Assembly (NCBI GenBank): GCA_003254905.1
Contig: QANU01020919.1
Span: 58,172 to 122,171, forward strand
Length of the DNA stretch: 64,000 bases
DNA from: Nissolia schottii
Taxonomy: Eukaryota; Streptophyta; Magnoliopsida; Fabales; Fabaceae
Direction of reading: 5' to 3'
Shown here: positions 12,720-24,400 of the stretch, in pieces
How the letters are laid out: each line of letters begins with the position of its first letter
Numbering within the stretch: position 1 is the stretch's first letter
Notes under the pieces: generated by a model
What the model was told of the DNA's origin: nothing
Databases searched by the model: none
The model's input: only the letters and a program-made list of their open reading frames with translations
Program-made: the position numbers and the translations under genes

Positions 12720-13343
12720 AAAAACGGGTTACGGGTGACGACATGAAACGGTTCACTCTTCCCCACACCTGTCGTTTAGCGAACTCCTAGATCCCTCTCA
12801 CGCACCCACACGTTAAGGTAGTAGCGTGCACCACAAGACCACACCGCAAAAACTGCGCGTAACACCGTATCACACTCACTCGCTCACTCTCGTCTGCGTT
12901 TCAACACTTCTTCGTTGATCTCTCTTCTTTCTCTTCAGCCATTCTCATCTCTCTCCGAAACTCTATCTTTGTCTCTCTACTTCCGTATCCGTATATCTTG
13001 TTCTGTATTCGTAGCGTATCTATATACGCGGATGGCTCGGTAAGTTGCCTGGCTCTTTTTCTTCTTCTTCTTCTTGTTCTCTTCTTCCGCATTTCAGGGA
13101 TCTAGAACATTCCAACCCGCTCGACCCGCACTGTCGTTTCGACCACCTTCTTCTTCTTTTTTAGGGTTCTTGAATTCACGTGCTTTCGTTCTTCACTCTC
13201 GCAGCACTTCCAGCTTGCAATGCCGACGTGGCAGACGATAAATCCTGCAATTCAGCTACTTGCGGCGAGGTTTTAAGCGAGCTTTGATGTTGGTTCTTTC
13301 GGACGAATGGTTTTGGTGAACTTTCGGCTCAGAGAGAGAGAAA
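12720..13343 (+). promoter_or_regulatory. Promoter and 5' leader of ALE2-like gene
   Basis: GC content rises at 12720 and CT-rich leader sequence runs from about 12860 to 13100. A leader intron is likely at 13040-13204: the donor is CG|GTAAGT and the acceptor TCGCAG|CA. The main ATG at 13344 follows a GA-repeat (AGAGAGAGAG) and A-rich context. No TATA box was assigned with confidence. Confidence 0.55.
13032..13241 (+). promoter_or_regulatory. Predicted upstream ORF (14 codons) created by leader splicing
   Basis: An ATG at 13032 reads ATG-GCT-CG up to the GTAAGT donor at 13040. Joined to the acceptor at 13204 it continues C-ACT-TCC and stops at TAA 13239-13241, giving a 14-residue peptide (MARTSSLQCRRGRR) that ends about 100 bases before the kinase ATG. 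If the leader is transcribed and spliced this way, the uORF could reduce translation of the kinase. Confidence 0.5.
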
Positions 13344-16300
13344 ATGGCAGCATCGGTTTTTTTCTTCTTCTTCGTCGTCGTCGCTCTCGTTCACTCGCTG
13401 CACTCTTGCTCAGGTATTTTCGCTTGCTTGCATTCTCGTTTCGATTTCGTGCAGTTTCGAAATGCTATTATGGAACAAGTTAATTCATAGAGCGAACATC
13501 AGATTAAAAAACCTTAACTAAAACAGCCTCAGCTTAGCTACTTAGTTTGCATTTTTTGGTGTTGTGGTTGTTGTTGGACTAAATTATTGACTCGTGTTTT
13601 CTTTTCTGTTTCATTGGTTAAAAATGCATAAGGACGATTTGATGAGTCCTGGTTTGTTGATGAGTTACGATGAAAGGATGAAGGTAATGAGGAACAGAAA
13701 AATGAAATCTGAGAAATATTAGAGTTAATTGATTGCTAGTGCTGTAGCCTGTAGCTTAACAACACTCCCTTTCTTCCCCATTGTAGCCATTGGAAGAAAG
13801 TGTAGAATCTTTGCATCATGTTGACTAGATATGTGTACTCTCTCTGGGATACAAACAGCACACACACTGATATATAGCGCTTTCAGGAAAGAATCCATGA
13901 ATGGTAACAAGGAGTTACCATGTTTGGCATCTCTATGTATACCACTACCCACTGGGTACATCTCCACCTGCATGTCTGCAACTCTTTGCTTTCTTCTTCA
14001 TCTGCTAAAACTGATCACTAAGTATTAGCTTGCCTGTCAAAGTCTACACTATAATCAAATCACTCTTTATAGTTTCTCATTGGATTTTGTTTGTTTACTT
14101 GCTTGAGACTAAATTGGGTGTTATATATTTGGTATCTGTTGTTCGATTAACAGAACAGACTGGGATGAATTCTTTACCCTTTATTTTGGCCGATGCATTT
14201 TCTGATATACAAATATTTCCTGTCATAATAACCTATTTCTAGAAACTTAAAGGTCTGTTTGGTTTCAGAAAATGTTTTCTGTTTTCATTTATTGTTTTCA
14301 ATTTTAATTGCAAAACTGCCACGTTGTTTTCATTTTTCTTTTCTTTCTGTTTTCAGCATTTTGTCAAGAAAACAGTGAAAAAAAATTTGTTTTAAGTGTC
14401 TTCTTCACAAGATTATGAAAACAAGAAACAAAGTGAAAACAAGGTGGCAGTTTTGTCATTAATATTACGAACAGAAAACAAAATGGGAACAGCCTTTTTA
14501 GGAACCAAACAGACCCTAAATACAAAAACTGTACACTTAAGCATATAAAGTTTTAAAGATGCTTCGTATGTAGAGTCCAATTTAAGTAACACATGCATGT
14601 ATACATTACATCTAAATGTACTACAAACTTCTATGGTGAAAATAATATAGTTTAAGATACATAAATTTATCTCTAGATTGGATGCTCTCAATATTATTAA
14701 ATTTATGCTGGTTTGCAATTCTTGCATTACTCTGAAGCACAGTTAACATAAAAGTCTTGGTCATTATGTGTGCAAGTACTTTCTCTTTCAGTATGTTTTA
14801 GGTCATGATTCCAATTCCAATTGAAAGCAAATTTGAACTAAAGGATCTTGCAACAGTCTTGTTTTTTTTATTTTAATGGGGGATGGGTTCAAGATTTATT
14901 TATTTTTGGAAAGTTTCAGGAAGATTCATGATGTGCATGGAATGTCTGCACGTGTTTCTAATTTCTCAAATATTGTTTTCTTCTGATCTCTATGTCAATA
15001 TACTTGTATCCTTCTCCAGTGCTAGGCCAACCTTTGTCTGTCAGAGAAAAGTTAGTTCCACATGGTATGATGACTGAATTCACAATATATTCTGGATGAG
15101 CTTCCTTGTAATGTTTTATATGCAATACTAACGAGTCTGCAGTTTGCATTAGAAATCTCAAACTTCTGAATATGAAACTAATGTGGGAAAATGTATTATT
15201 TGACATCTTAGTATTGAAATAACACTCTGGTCCTTGTAAATGTAGAGTTCATCATCAGTTAGTATCTTGACAACAGTTTTTTGGCTCCTAAAATTCTTTT
15301 GTATTTTTGGGTAATTAATAATTGAAGATTTTGCTGTATGTTTTCCGTAGTGCTCTAAGCAGGAGATTTTAAATCCCCAGCATTCACCTATGAAGTGTCT
15401 TTCTCATTGCATTGCTCTAGTCTTATTCTTGGGATTAATTTTCTTCAATGTGATTGACAATTAAGTCTCGTGTGTTCTCTCAATTAACCTTTTTTGAGAA
15501 TGCCAATTTGATGGCTTGACCCTCCTCTTAATTATCTAATTTGTCTGCATAGCTGTTTTTTTTTTTTGGTCCTTCACTATCTCATAGGGTTGTGTATCAG
15601 ATAATCAGAGATTTTACATAATCTTGTTTATTTTTCTAGTAGTAGGAAGGATATTTTTTTTTTGGGAGGATGAGCTACAATGTAAGAGGCTATCGAACAG
15701 CTTTAATGTAAGAAAAACAAAATGGGAGGCAGAATAAATCATATAAGACAATAGTAGAAAGCACTTCACACAGACACACATGTAGCACTATGCTATTATG
15801 TATGACATAGTAGGTTCTCTTCCTGCAGTGAAGTCGATATCTATGAGTCTGTCATTTGCTTCCTCTGATCGAGCTGAAAAATGGTTGGTTAAATCTTGGT
15901 CATCTTCAAAACCTGTGCCATCTCCATATTATCGAGGTATATTATCATATTTTTCAATAACTTGCCGTTAAACTTCCTGTTTTCTTTGAGCCAAACTGCC
16001 TAAGAATTAATGGTATCCTATTTTAGGTCCTAGACCAAAGCATCACCGTCATCAACATGGCCGTCACAGGGTGATACCACATCCAGTGGCTCCATCCCCG
16101 TCTAAAGGCCAAGGTAACTTATGGAAGTTAGATACCATTCTTCTCCTCCTACTCTAATTAGGGGCTAGACTAATTATAATATCCAACAAATTTGTTTGAA
16201 CTTGCAATTTTCTAGTCACATTCTTTTGTTTTCTTGTTATGTTTTTATGCATCTCTATTTTGTCTTGTAATTTGATCTAGGGAATCATGAGTTGATTTGT

Positions 16301-19300
16301 TGAAACGTAGTAATATGAATTTTATGATTCATCTGCCTTCCTAATTAGTTCTTTCAATGTATGCGGCAATGGTGTTAAGATTTAACAATGGTAATAAAAG
16401 ATGCTATAAATAGACATAAGATTAAAAAGAGAACTATTTGGAATAATAATTTGAACCTAATTTGTTTACTTTATTAAAAATGTTTTTATGTGAAAAATCA
16501 ATTTGTTTTAAACTATATTTGATGGTTGCTTCACAAATTTATTGTAAAAGTTTTTTATATGGGAAAAAAGTAATTTATTCTAAATTATATCTACCTGTGG
16601 ATGCTCTTGCAAGTTGCCTTTGGTGTCTTAAAATTTATTCTCTGATAAGTTATGGTGCAGTTAATGGGTTCAGTTAATACAATGGACCTAGATATTCATT
16701 TTCATGGAAAAGTCAAGGTTCCAATTGCTGTGAGATAAAGACTCTTCCTGATTGAATCACATGGAACTCTGGGAGTGTGACATTACATTTATTTTGCCTT
16801 TCTTGTCGTCTTACGCCAAATACTGATTGTACAATGAAATCTCTGGCAGCTTGTGATAAAATCTGTACGGGTCCGTTCACACCAGCTCCCTTTGGTTCAC
16901 CTTGTGGTTGTGTTTTACCCATGAAAGTTGGACTTAAACTAGGTGTGGCTCCGTTGGCTGTTTTTCCGGTAATTAATGCGTTGGAGACTGAAATTGCAAT
17001 TGGAACATATTTGCAACAAAGCCAGGTGAAGATACTGGGTGTCAATGCTGACAGTCTAAATCAGGGAGGAACCATAGTTGATATTAACTTGGTTCCACTG
17101 GAAGACAAATTTGACAATACCACTGCAGTTGTGATATTAAAGAGGTTTCTGTACCATAAGGTTCATATAAATGGGAGCCTATTTGGTGATTATGAAGTGC
17201 TGTGCGTTACTTATCCAGGTATTTGTGTTGCTTCTCCTAAATAACATTGTTCTTTATTGTTGTCATATGTTACTGATTGATACTGAAGCAATTGGTATCA
17301 GGGATGCCATCATGGCCGCCACATGGATCCTTAGTTGGGAGTTGTCCCCAACCCAGTGAAAGTGCTGGAGGTAGTATCCCATTCACCGCCAACGTTGTGA
17401 GCAAGAACCCGAAAATGGATTTTAGAATCATATGCATCATTGCTTTATCTTCCCTTGTACTCTTGTTGATTTTGATTGGAGCATATTCTATCATTTTGAA
17501 ATGGAGGAAATTTAGGGAACCATCAAGTGCTGTTGGCCCTTCGTTCACATTGTCCCCAAACAAGAAACCTGGTATAATTTTGAACTTCTTTTTCTGTTTA
17601 ATTGCTAAGCATTTTATTGCAAATCATACTTAACTGTGCTGTACTGCTGTTGCCTAAAATATTATTCCTCATGAACCAAATATTTTATATGTTTAGCTAA
17701 TTCTATTTCTTGGGAAAGCAAACTTGTAAGATTTTTTTACACTTAAAAAATACAGAGTGTGATTATGTTCATTTTTGGACTTTGAAGGTTCTCTTTTTAT
17801 TACTCATTAAATGCTGATTTTATGCCACATTTCAATTAGGTTTCTGTTGATCTCTCTACTTTGAGGGCTCCATTAAATGTTAGTTTTGTGTCACACTTCA
17901 ATTAGTTTCCATGATTTACATAATTACACGTGAGTGCCTTTTGCGGCTGACCTTTATATGACAACTTTAAATCAGAAATGTTCCACCAATAGGAATATTA
18001 TTGCCTGGGGAGATTCATACTGCCCAGAGGCTAGTTGCCTGGTTGAGTAGCCTCCTTGTAGGGAGAAAACTCAGTGGAAATAATCCTCTGAGTGGGACAT
18101 TCCCTGTTCTCCTGTGATCCTAGGCATGCCACTGGTGCCTTACCTAGTAGTCTTGGAATAACGTATCCTTACTACTGTTTTTTCAACCAAAGAGATACTA
18201 GTATTGATATGTACAGGAGTAATAGGATTAGGGAGATTTCCAACACTTCTGGTGCATATTGATAGATATACCCGTAATTCAAATGGTACGTGAAGTGAAC
18301 ATTTTCTCGTTTGAGATTGACAAATTCCACTACACATGGTATTTATTTTATCCTTGTGTTTATTTTTAAGAATTTTCATGTTTTCCTGCACTCTTGCTTT
18401 TCTACATTCCGTAAATCGTATCAAAAGTCAAATGTAAATGGATGTATGCTTGTTGTGCAGCCTTGGAGTCTATGTTGTCAAGCAGACTTACAAGCTCGAG
18501 ATCAATGTCCCTTATGTCTACTATGGCTACTTCCATTCTCTCTATTCAAACATTTTCCCTTTCTGAGCTTCAGAATGCAACAGACAATTTCAGTTCAGAG
18601 AGAGTATTAGGAGAAGGAGGATTTGGACGCGTTTATTGTGGGACATTGGATGATGGAGCTGAAGTTGCAGTTAAGCTGCTAAGAGATAATCAGAATGGAG
18701 ACCGTGAATTTATTGCAGAAGTTGAGATGCTATGCCGTTTGCATCATCGTAATCTTGTGAAACTCATTGGTATATGCATTGAAGGGCTCAAGCGCTGCTT
18801 GGTGTATGAACTTGTTCACAATGGCAGTGTTGAGTCCCATTTGCATGGTAACATATTTTCATCAGCTCTGGATATGCACCCCTTTTCAATATATTGTGTT
18901 ACCATCTGTTAATTAAATTCAATTATTTTTAATGATCCTGAAGGTGTTGACAAGGAAAACAGCCCTCTAGATTGGGAAGCAAGGATGAAAATTGCCCTTG
19001 GAGCTGCAAGAGGATTGGCCTATCTTCATGAGGATTCAAATCCTCGTGTAATTCATCGAGACTTCAAATCTAGCAATGTGTTACTAGGAGATGATTTTTC
19101 CCCCAAGGTTTCAGATTTTGGATTAGCAAGAGAAGCAACTGAAGGAAGTCATCATATTTCTACAAGGGTCATGGGTACATTTGGGTAAGTCATCATATTT
19201 CTGATTGAATATTTTGTTAAGAGCTCCACTACACAGTCTGGATGCGAACCCTAAACACTAATCCCATGCACACTTAATGTTAACCCATCGTGTGAGAATC

Positions 19301-20169
19301 TCTTATGTATTTATCGCAAATTAAGTTCATGACACCAGTCTGCTCTGTAAATTGTAACTTTGGCATCTCATAAATTGTGTTTGCCATAAGTTCTTTTAAG
19401 CCATTTAAATTCCTAGCCTTCAATTTCATGCCATTTTTCTGTTCAATTTTGCAGGTATGTTGCCCCAGAATATGCAATGACAGGCCATTTAATAGTTAAA
19501 AGTGATGTTTATAGTTATGGTGTTGTGCTGCTTGAACTTCTCACAGGCAGAAAACCAGTAGATATGTCTCAACCTCAGGGACAGGAGAATCTTGTGGCAT
19601 GGGCACGGCCATTGTTGACGAATAGGGAAGGTTTAGAGCAGCTAGTGGATCCATCTTTGGCTGGAAGTTGTAACTTTGATGACATGGCAAAGGTGGCTGC
19701 TATCGCTTCTATGTGTGTGCACCTGGACGCCACTCAGAGACCTTTTATGGGCGAAGTAGTGCAGGCTCTTAAGTTGATATACAACGATGCTGACGAGACA
19801 TGCGGGGATTGCAATAGTTGGAGGGAATCTTCTACTCAGGAGTCTGACTATAGAGGTGACCTTCTTAATAACCTTTCCAGTAGCCGTTGGTGGAATGATG
19901 AACGAACCCCACGATTAACTAACTTGCAAGCATCGCCCTTCATCACAATGGAATACAGTTCTGGTCCACTTGAAAAACTGGAAAACACACCGATTCCGGC
20001 TTCAAAGTTGATTGGAGGTGAGATATCTATACCAATCAGGTATGGAAACAGATCAGGTCCCTTGATACCCGAGCGAAGCAAGCTATCCTTGTATAGACTC
20101 GCAAGAAGTTGGAGTGAACATGGGATACTTCCTTCTAAGCATGTTTGGAATGGTGTGCACTCCGTCTAA
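13344..20169 (+). CDS. ALE2: ALE2-like receptor serine/threonine-protein kinase
   Basis: Eight exons: 13344-13413, 15829-15936, 16027-16113, 16850-17218, 17302-17571, 18461-18847, 18944-19184 and 19455-20169. All introns are GT-AG and phases agree throughout, giving 748 aa. Exon 1 encodes a signal peptide ([23 protein letters not shown]). Residues 60-88 are His/Pro-rich. Residues about 89-211 form the Cys-containing ectodomain ([21 protein letters not shown]). The membrane helix is about 254-278. The kinase starts near 349 with LGEGGFGRV at 351-359, catalytic Lys 373, HRD Asp 470, DFG Asp 488 and APE Glu 516, so all key residues are present and it is an RD kinase. A tail of about 100 residues follows. 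In Arabidopsis, ALE2 acts at the plasma membrane in protoderm and cuticle formation with ACR4 and ALE1. Family assignment rests on the ectodomain and kinase match; orthology is inferred. Confidence 0.93.
14248..14519. mobile_element. Tourist-like (PIF/Harbinger) MITE, copy 2
   Basis: A 266-bp element (14251-14516) with inverted ends AGGTCTGTTTGGTTTC and GGGTCTGTTTGGTTCC (right end read as complement), flanked by TAA on each side. The arms share TTTTAATTGCAAAACTGCCAC with the element at 4396-4649, so they belong to one family. It lies in the long first intron of the ALE2-like gene. No coding capacity. Confidence 0.8.
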
Positions 20170-21180
20170 GGTTTGCAGTTTCTTCCTAATGTTTCTGAAA
20201 TGTGCAGTTTCAAAGGGAGTCACAACTGATGATTGAGTGACTGATTTATAGTTTGGTGTCTCAGATTCCTATAGGTTTTTCGTGTTAAAGATTTGAGAGA
20301 TAGGACACTAGCTTATAATTTTGAAATACAAGGGAGAGGGAATATAACTTGAGCATTCCTTCCTTCCTATTGTAAATGCCCTAAAATTGTTTTTTAAGTG
20401 GCTTATAACCAAAAAGAACGCCCAAAGGGTATTTTCTCTCCCTGTTTTTGCCGTGCTAAAGGGATTTGGTGTGAAATTTGACGAATATATTTGATGCAGT
20501 ACTTTTAGATGTTCAGTGAGGGATTTCGTAGGAAGAAGCATTCTGTTGAGCTGATACTAATAATACTAATAATAATTATATAACAATTTCTGTGTGAGTC
20601 TATTTAAGAAGGGCATTTTAATATCATAAATAACTCAATTTAATACATAAATTTCCCAAATCCTATGTTTTGGTAATTAAATAAAAGAGCTTAAATAGTA
20701 GTGTTATCCTGTTGAAGAATTAAATAAAGGAGGTATCTTTTCAAGTGTGAAAAAAGAAATGAAAAAGAAAGTCTATTTCAAAAATCACAATGGAGATGCG
20801 TTGTTTGACCCCTTTGTTCAACATCATAGCTCATACAAAGCTAACTTAGTATGAACGTGTGTGGCACTCATTTCAATTATAGTAATGGTCTCGTTCAACA
20901 TCCTGCGTTTTGAAGACGGCGGTGGTTGCTTTTCAAACTGGCTGAAAATGATAGGCTACCTACGTAACAGTAACACGAACAAAAGCCAACGGGAAAAACA
21001 CCCGAGTATTCGAAAGTGCCCTAATATAGTGCAAGTATCTGACGTGGAGACGTAGATTGGAAGGGCAAGACTGAGTTTTCAAAAGTCAACCAAACAGGGA
21101 AGCTGATGATCTATGGCTGAAAACGAAAAGCGAACAAATAATATAAAAAACACCCCTTCTATTATGTTCACTCCCTCCTT
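20170..21180. other. Spacer between ALE2-like and first sugar kinase gene
   Basis: The first few hundred bases should hold the ALE2-like 3' UTR. From about 20780 onward the sequence becomes promoter-like for the downstream kinase. I see no gene, tRNA or transposon end here. Confidence 0.5.
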
Positions 21181-21401
21181 TCTCTGCTTACCCACATCTA
21201 CAGCTTCTTCCACTTTCCCGCAGTATTAGTGGCTACCACTACCAGCAGCAACACCCACCGCCAGGTTTGGTAAATAAACATAGTGACTTTTTAAGGAAAC
21301 CATCTTTGCTATGATTGCTTACTATTTAGTGCTCACTTTTATCTTTTTGCCCCCTTTTTATGTTGTAATTGCAGAAGGAGAAGCTTTTTAAGGAACGCAA
21401 A
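21180..21401 (+). promoter_or_regulatory. 5' UTR of first pfkB kinase gene with leader intron
   Basis: CT-rich leader (21170-21264) followed by a likely leader intron at 21265-21374, with donor CCAG|GTTTGG and acceptor TTGCAG|AAGG. The next exon reaches the ATG at 21402 after 27 bases. Inferred from splice-site quality only. Confidence 0.55.
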
Positions 21402-24400
21402 ATGTCTTCCGATTACGCTCTTCAGCTCCCTGAAAGTCGCATCATTGTAAGTGTAAACTTTTCTGTTCCTAATCTAAATCTTTCCAATCATAACTCTCAA
21501 TTTGAACATGTGAGTGACCGAATGATTTTGTCACAGGTGGGGTTTGGTGGGCTCTGCGTGGATATGCTGGCAGCAGTGCGATCTTTTCCTAAGCCAGACT
21601 CCAAGATCAGAACCACTGACCTCAAGGTGTCTCTCTTCTTTTTCACCTTATGCCATCACAACCACTAACTCAAACAAAATACTCACTCAATGACAAGTGG
21701 TTGAATGACGGTATAAATCAATTATACATAATAATTAAACTCATAAATTTTATACTAAAGCTAGTTTCTTTTCTTTACAAAGTGCGAATCAGGACCTATC
21801 TCTTTTAAAGATTTGTTAGTATATGATTGGATGGTAATGTAAAATTTCAATTAAATTTTTATTAGAATCAACTCGTCTTTATCTTTTCCTTGTTACATAT
21901 AAAAAGAACTCATATTTATTTTTTATACTAATTATTTTTCCTTTAATTAAGGCCTCATAGCAATCATGGTCAGATTTGTATTGGTGCCAGTATTACTTTG
22001 CACTTTATGAACAGCCTCATATCATTCATTCATTAATCACTGAATTTAAATAAATCTACTAGGAGTGTGTCGTAATCGTTGGCTCTGGGTCCCGAGACTT
22101 CGGTTGACTCCTGTCGGTGGGTCAGCAAAATTTTTTCCCTTTAGTTTTGTTTGCCACTAAAGTAATTTGTCTTACTTTTATTTATTTATTTGGTGATTTT
22201 TTAGCTATCTCATGGGTAAATATCCCATTAAACTTAATTTATCTATTTTTTATAATTTTTATAACTAAATTTATTAATTTTTGTTATCATTTCATAATCT
22301 AATATGACATAATAATGAATTATATGATCTAATATGATAAATTAATACTTTTTAATACAATATTTGTAGAGAGGTGTATCATAAGCTCAAATGGTTCACA
22401 AATTTCTAAACCTCTTATAAGTTTGATCTTTTAATAATTTGACTAATAAAAAATTTATTATAATCATATAGAACATAACATAATAACAAAAATTGATGAG
22501 TTTAGTTGTAAAAATTATTAAAAATGAATAAATTATGTACCATAGGGTATTTACCCCATAGGGTAGCTAAGAAACCACCTATTTATTTATTTTTTTCTTA
22601 AGGTTTTGCTTAGGGCATTGGTTAAGGAAGTCAACATAAGAAATTTTAATTTGTAAAGTATTTCCTCTATTCCACAATGTTAGTCTTTTATGCATTTTTA
22701 GATTCATTGATGATTTGTGTCTAGATTGTGTCTAAATGCATTAAATTATCAATGAATCTAAAAATGTAAAAGAGACTAACATTGGAGAATAGAAGGAGTA
22801 TTCAATGTCACTAAAAACATATAAGTTTTACATTTTTCAATACAAAATTTCTATTCATGCTTTTGCTCTGAGGACACTTATTAAGATTTTTTTTTTCTTA
22901 ATATAATATTTTCGTTCTCAACTGCTCCTAACTATGAACTTTTCATTTTGATTTTTTATTTATTTATAAATAACTGTCAATTTCTAAAATTTAAACATTA
23001 ATTATTGTTTCTTAATATATCCTTGTTAAATGAACTTATTGACTCATTCTCTCTATCTTGTTTATGCATTTTTTTTAAAAATATTCTTGATATAACACCA
23101 CTGTCGATATTAATAGGAGTTATTTTGGATAGTATTATTAAACTTTTTTTATTCTAAGATTTTTTAATCATTTTCTTTACCTGTGCATAACTGAAACAGG
23201 GCAATTATTTGAGAACCCAATAAAAAAAATTGTTAGCAAAATTTATTGTTTAAACTAACATAACTTTTGTGACAAGAAAAAAAACTAATATAACTTTGTA
23301 CATAAAAAATAAATCTAATATAACTTTATGAGCAGTTTTAAGTGGGAGTAATTTATATGGTTTGGTATGCCTTATTTTTAAGGTTCTTCTGTAAAATGTT
23401 CTTTAGGAGATAAAGTAATTTTTGTTAGATTTTAGTCCTACCGTCCATTTGGACCGTTAACTGCAGATGTGATAGTTAATTTAGTCACGTGGTAGTCACG
23501 TGTCACACACTCGACACAAAGTTCAGTTTTTATTCCCTTATAAATCGTAAATTTTGTTTTTTTACCCTCATAAAATTTTCGTTGGGAAATCATCCTTCAT
23601 AAATGTTTTTATTAGGAAATCGTCCCGCATAAATTTTTTTTGTTAGGTTTTAGTTTTTGTCATCTTCCATTTGGGTAGTTAACTGTTAATGTGACAATTA
23701 ACTTGGGTCATGTGGCAAACACATGCCACGTTCATGACCACTAAACCCAAACTTTGACCTGACTCGCCTAATTAATGTTCTACCCATGACCCGTGATCCA
23801 TAACCCTAAATTAAAAAAATAGCATCATTATCATGAATCTTAATGGTGACGAGGAGGGTCAACTGTGAGTCGGACGTGGGTAGGGGAGAGCCATAGTGGT
23901 GAGGTGGGAGAGAAGGGGAGAGAGAGTGGGAGGGGACGAGAGAGAGAGGAGTTTTTTTTTTTTTTAACAAAAACATTAATTCGACCCGAGTCAGGTTTCA
24001 GTGGTCACTTGACTAATGAGTCAATTGTGTTTATTACGTAACCAAGTTAACTGTCAATTCAGTCAATATTTAACGACCCAAATGGAGGATGTCAGAGACT
24101 AAAACCTAATAAAAAGATTTGTGAGGGACAATTTTCTGACGAAAACATTTATGAGGGGATGATTTCCTTATAAAAAATATATGAGGGGTAAAAAACAAAA
24201 TTTGCAATTTATGAAAAACAAAAAAATGAATTAAGCCCATGTCATGTGGTGGCACGTGACTGTCACATGGCTATGTTAACTACCACATGTTAACGACCCA
24301 AATGGATGGCGGGGACTAAAATCTAACAATTTTTTTGTATGAGGGTCGATTTTTTAACAAAAAATTTATGAGGAGTAAAATAGAAAATACACAATTTATG

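Noticed and set aside
13725-13973. An 82-codon minus-strand frame in intron 1 of the ALE2-like gene
   Set aside because: No motif, no splice context, and the region is clearly intronic to the plus-strand gene.
15630-15665. TTTTTCTAGTAGTAGG in the ALE2-like intron, resembling a CACTA right end
   Set aside because: It lacks the final CACTA-type GTG and has no subterminal repeats beside it.
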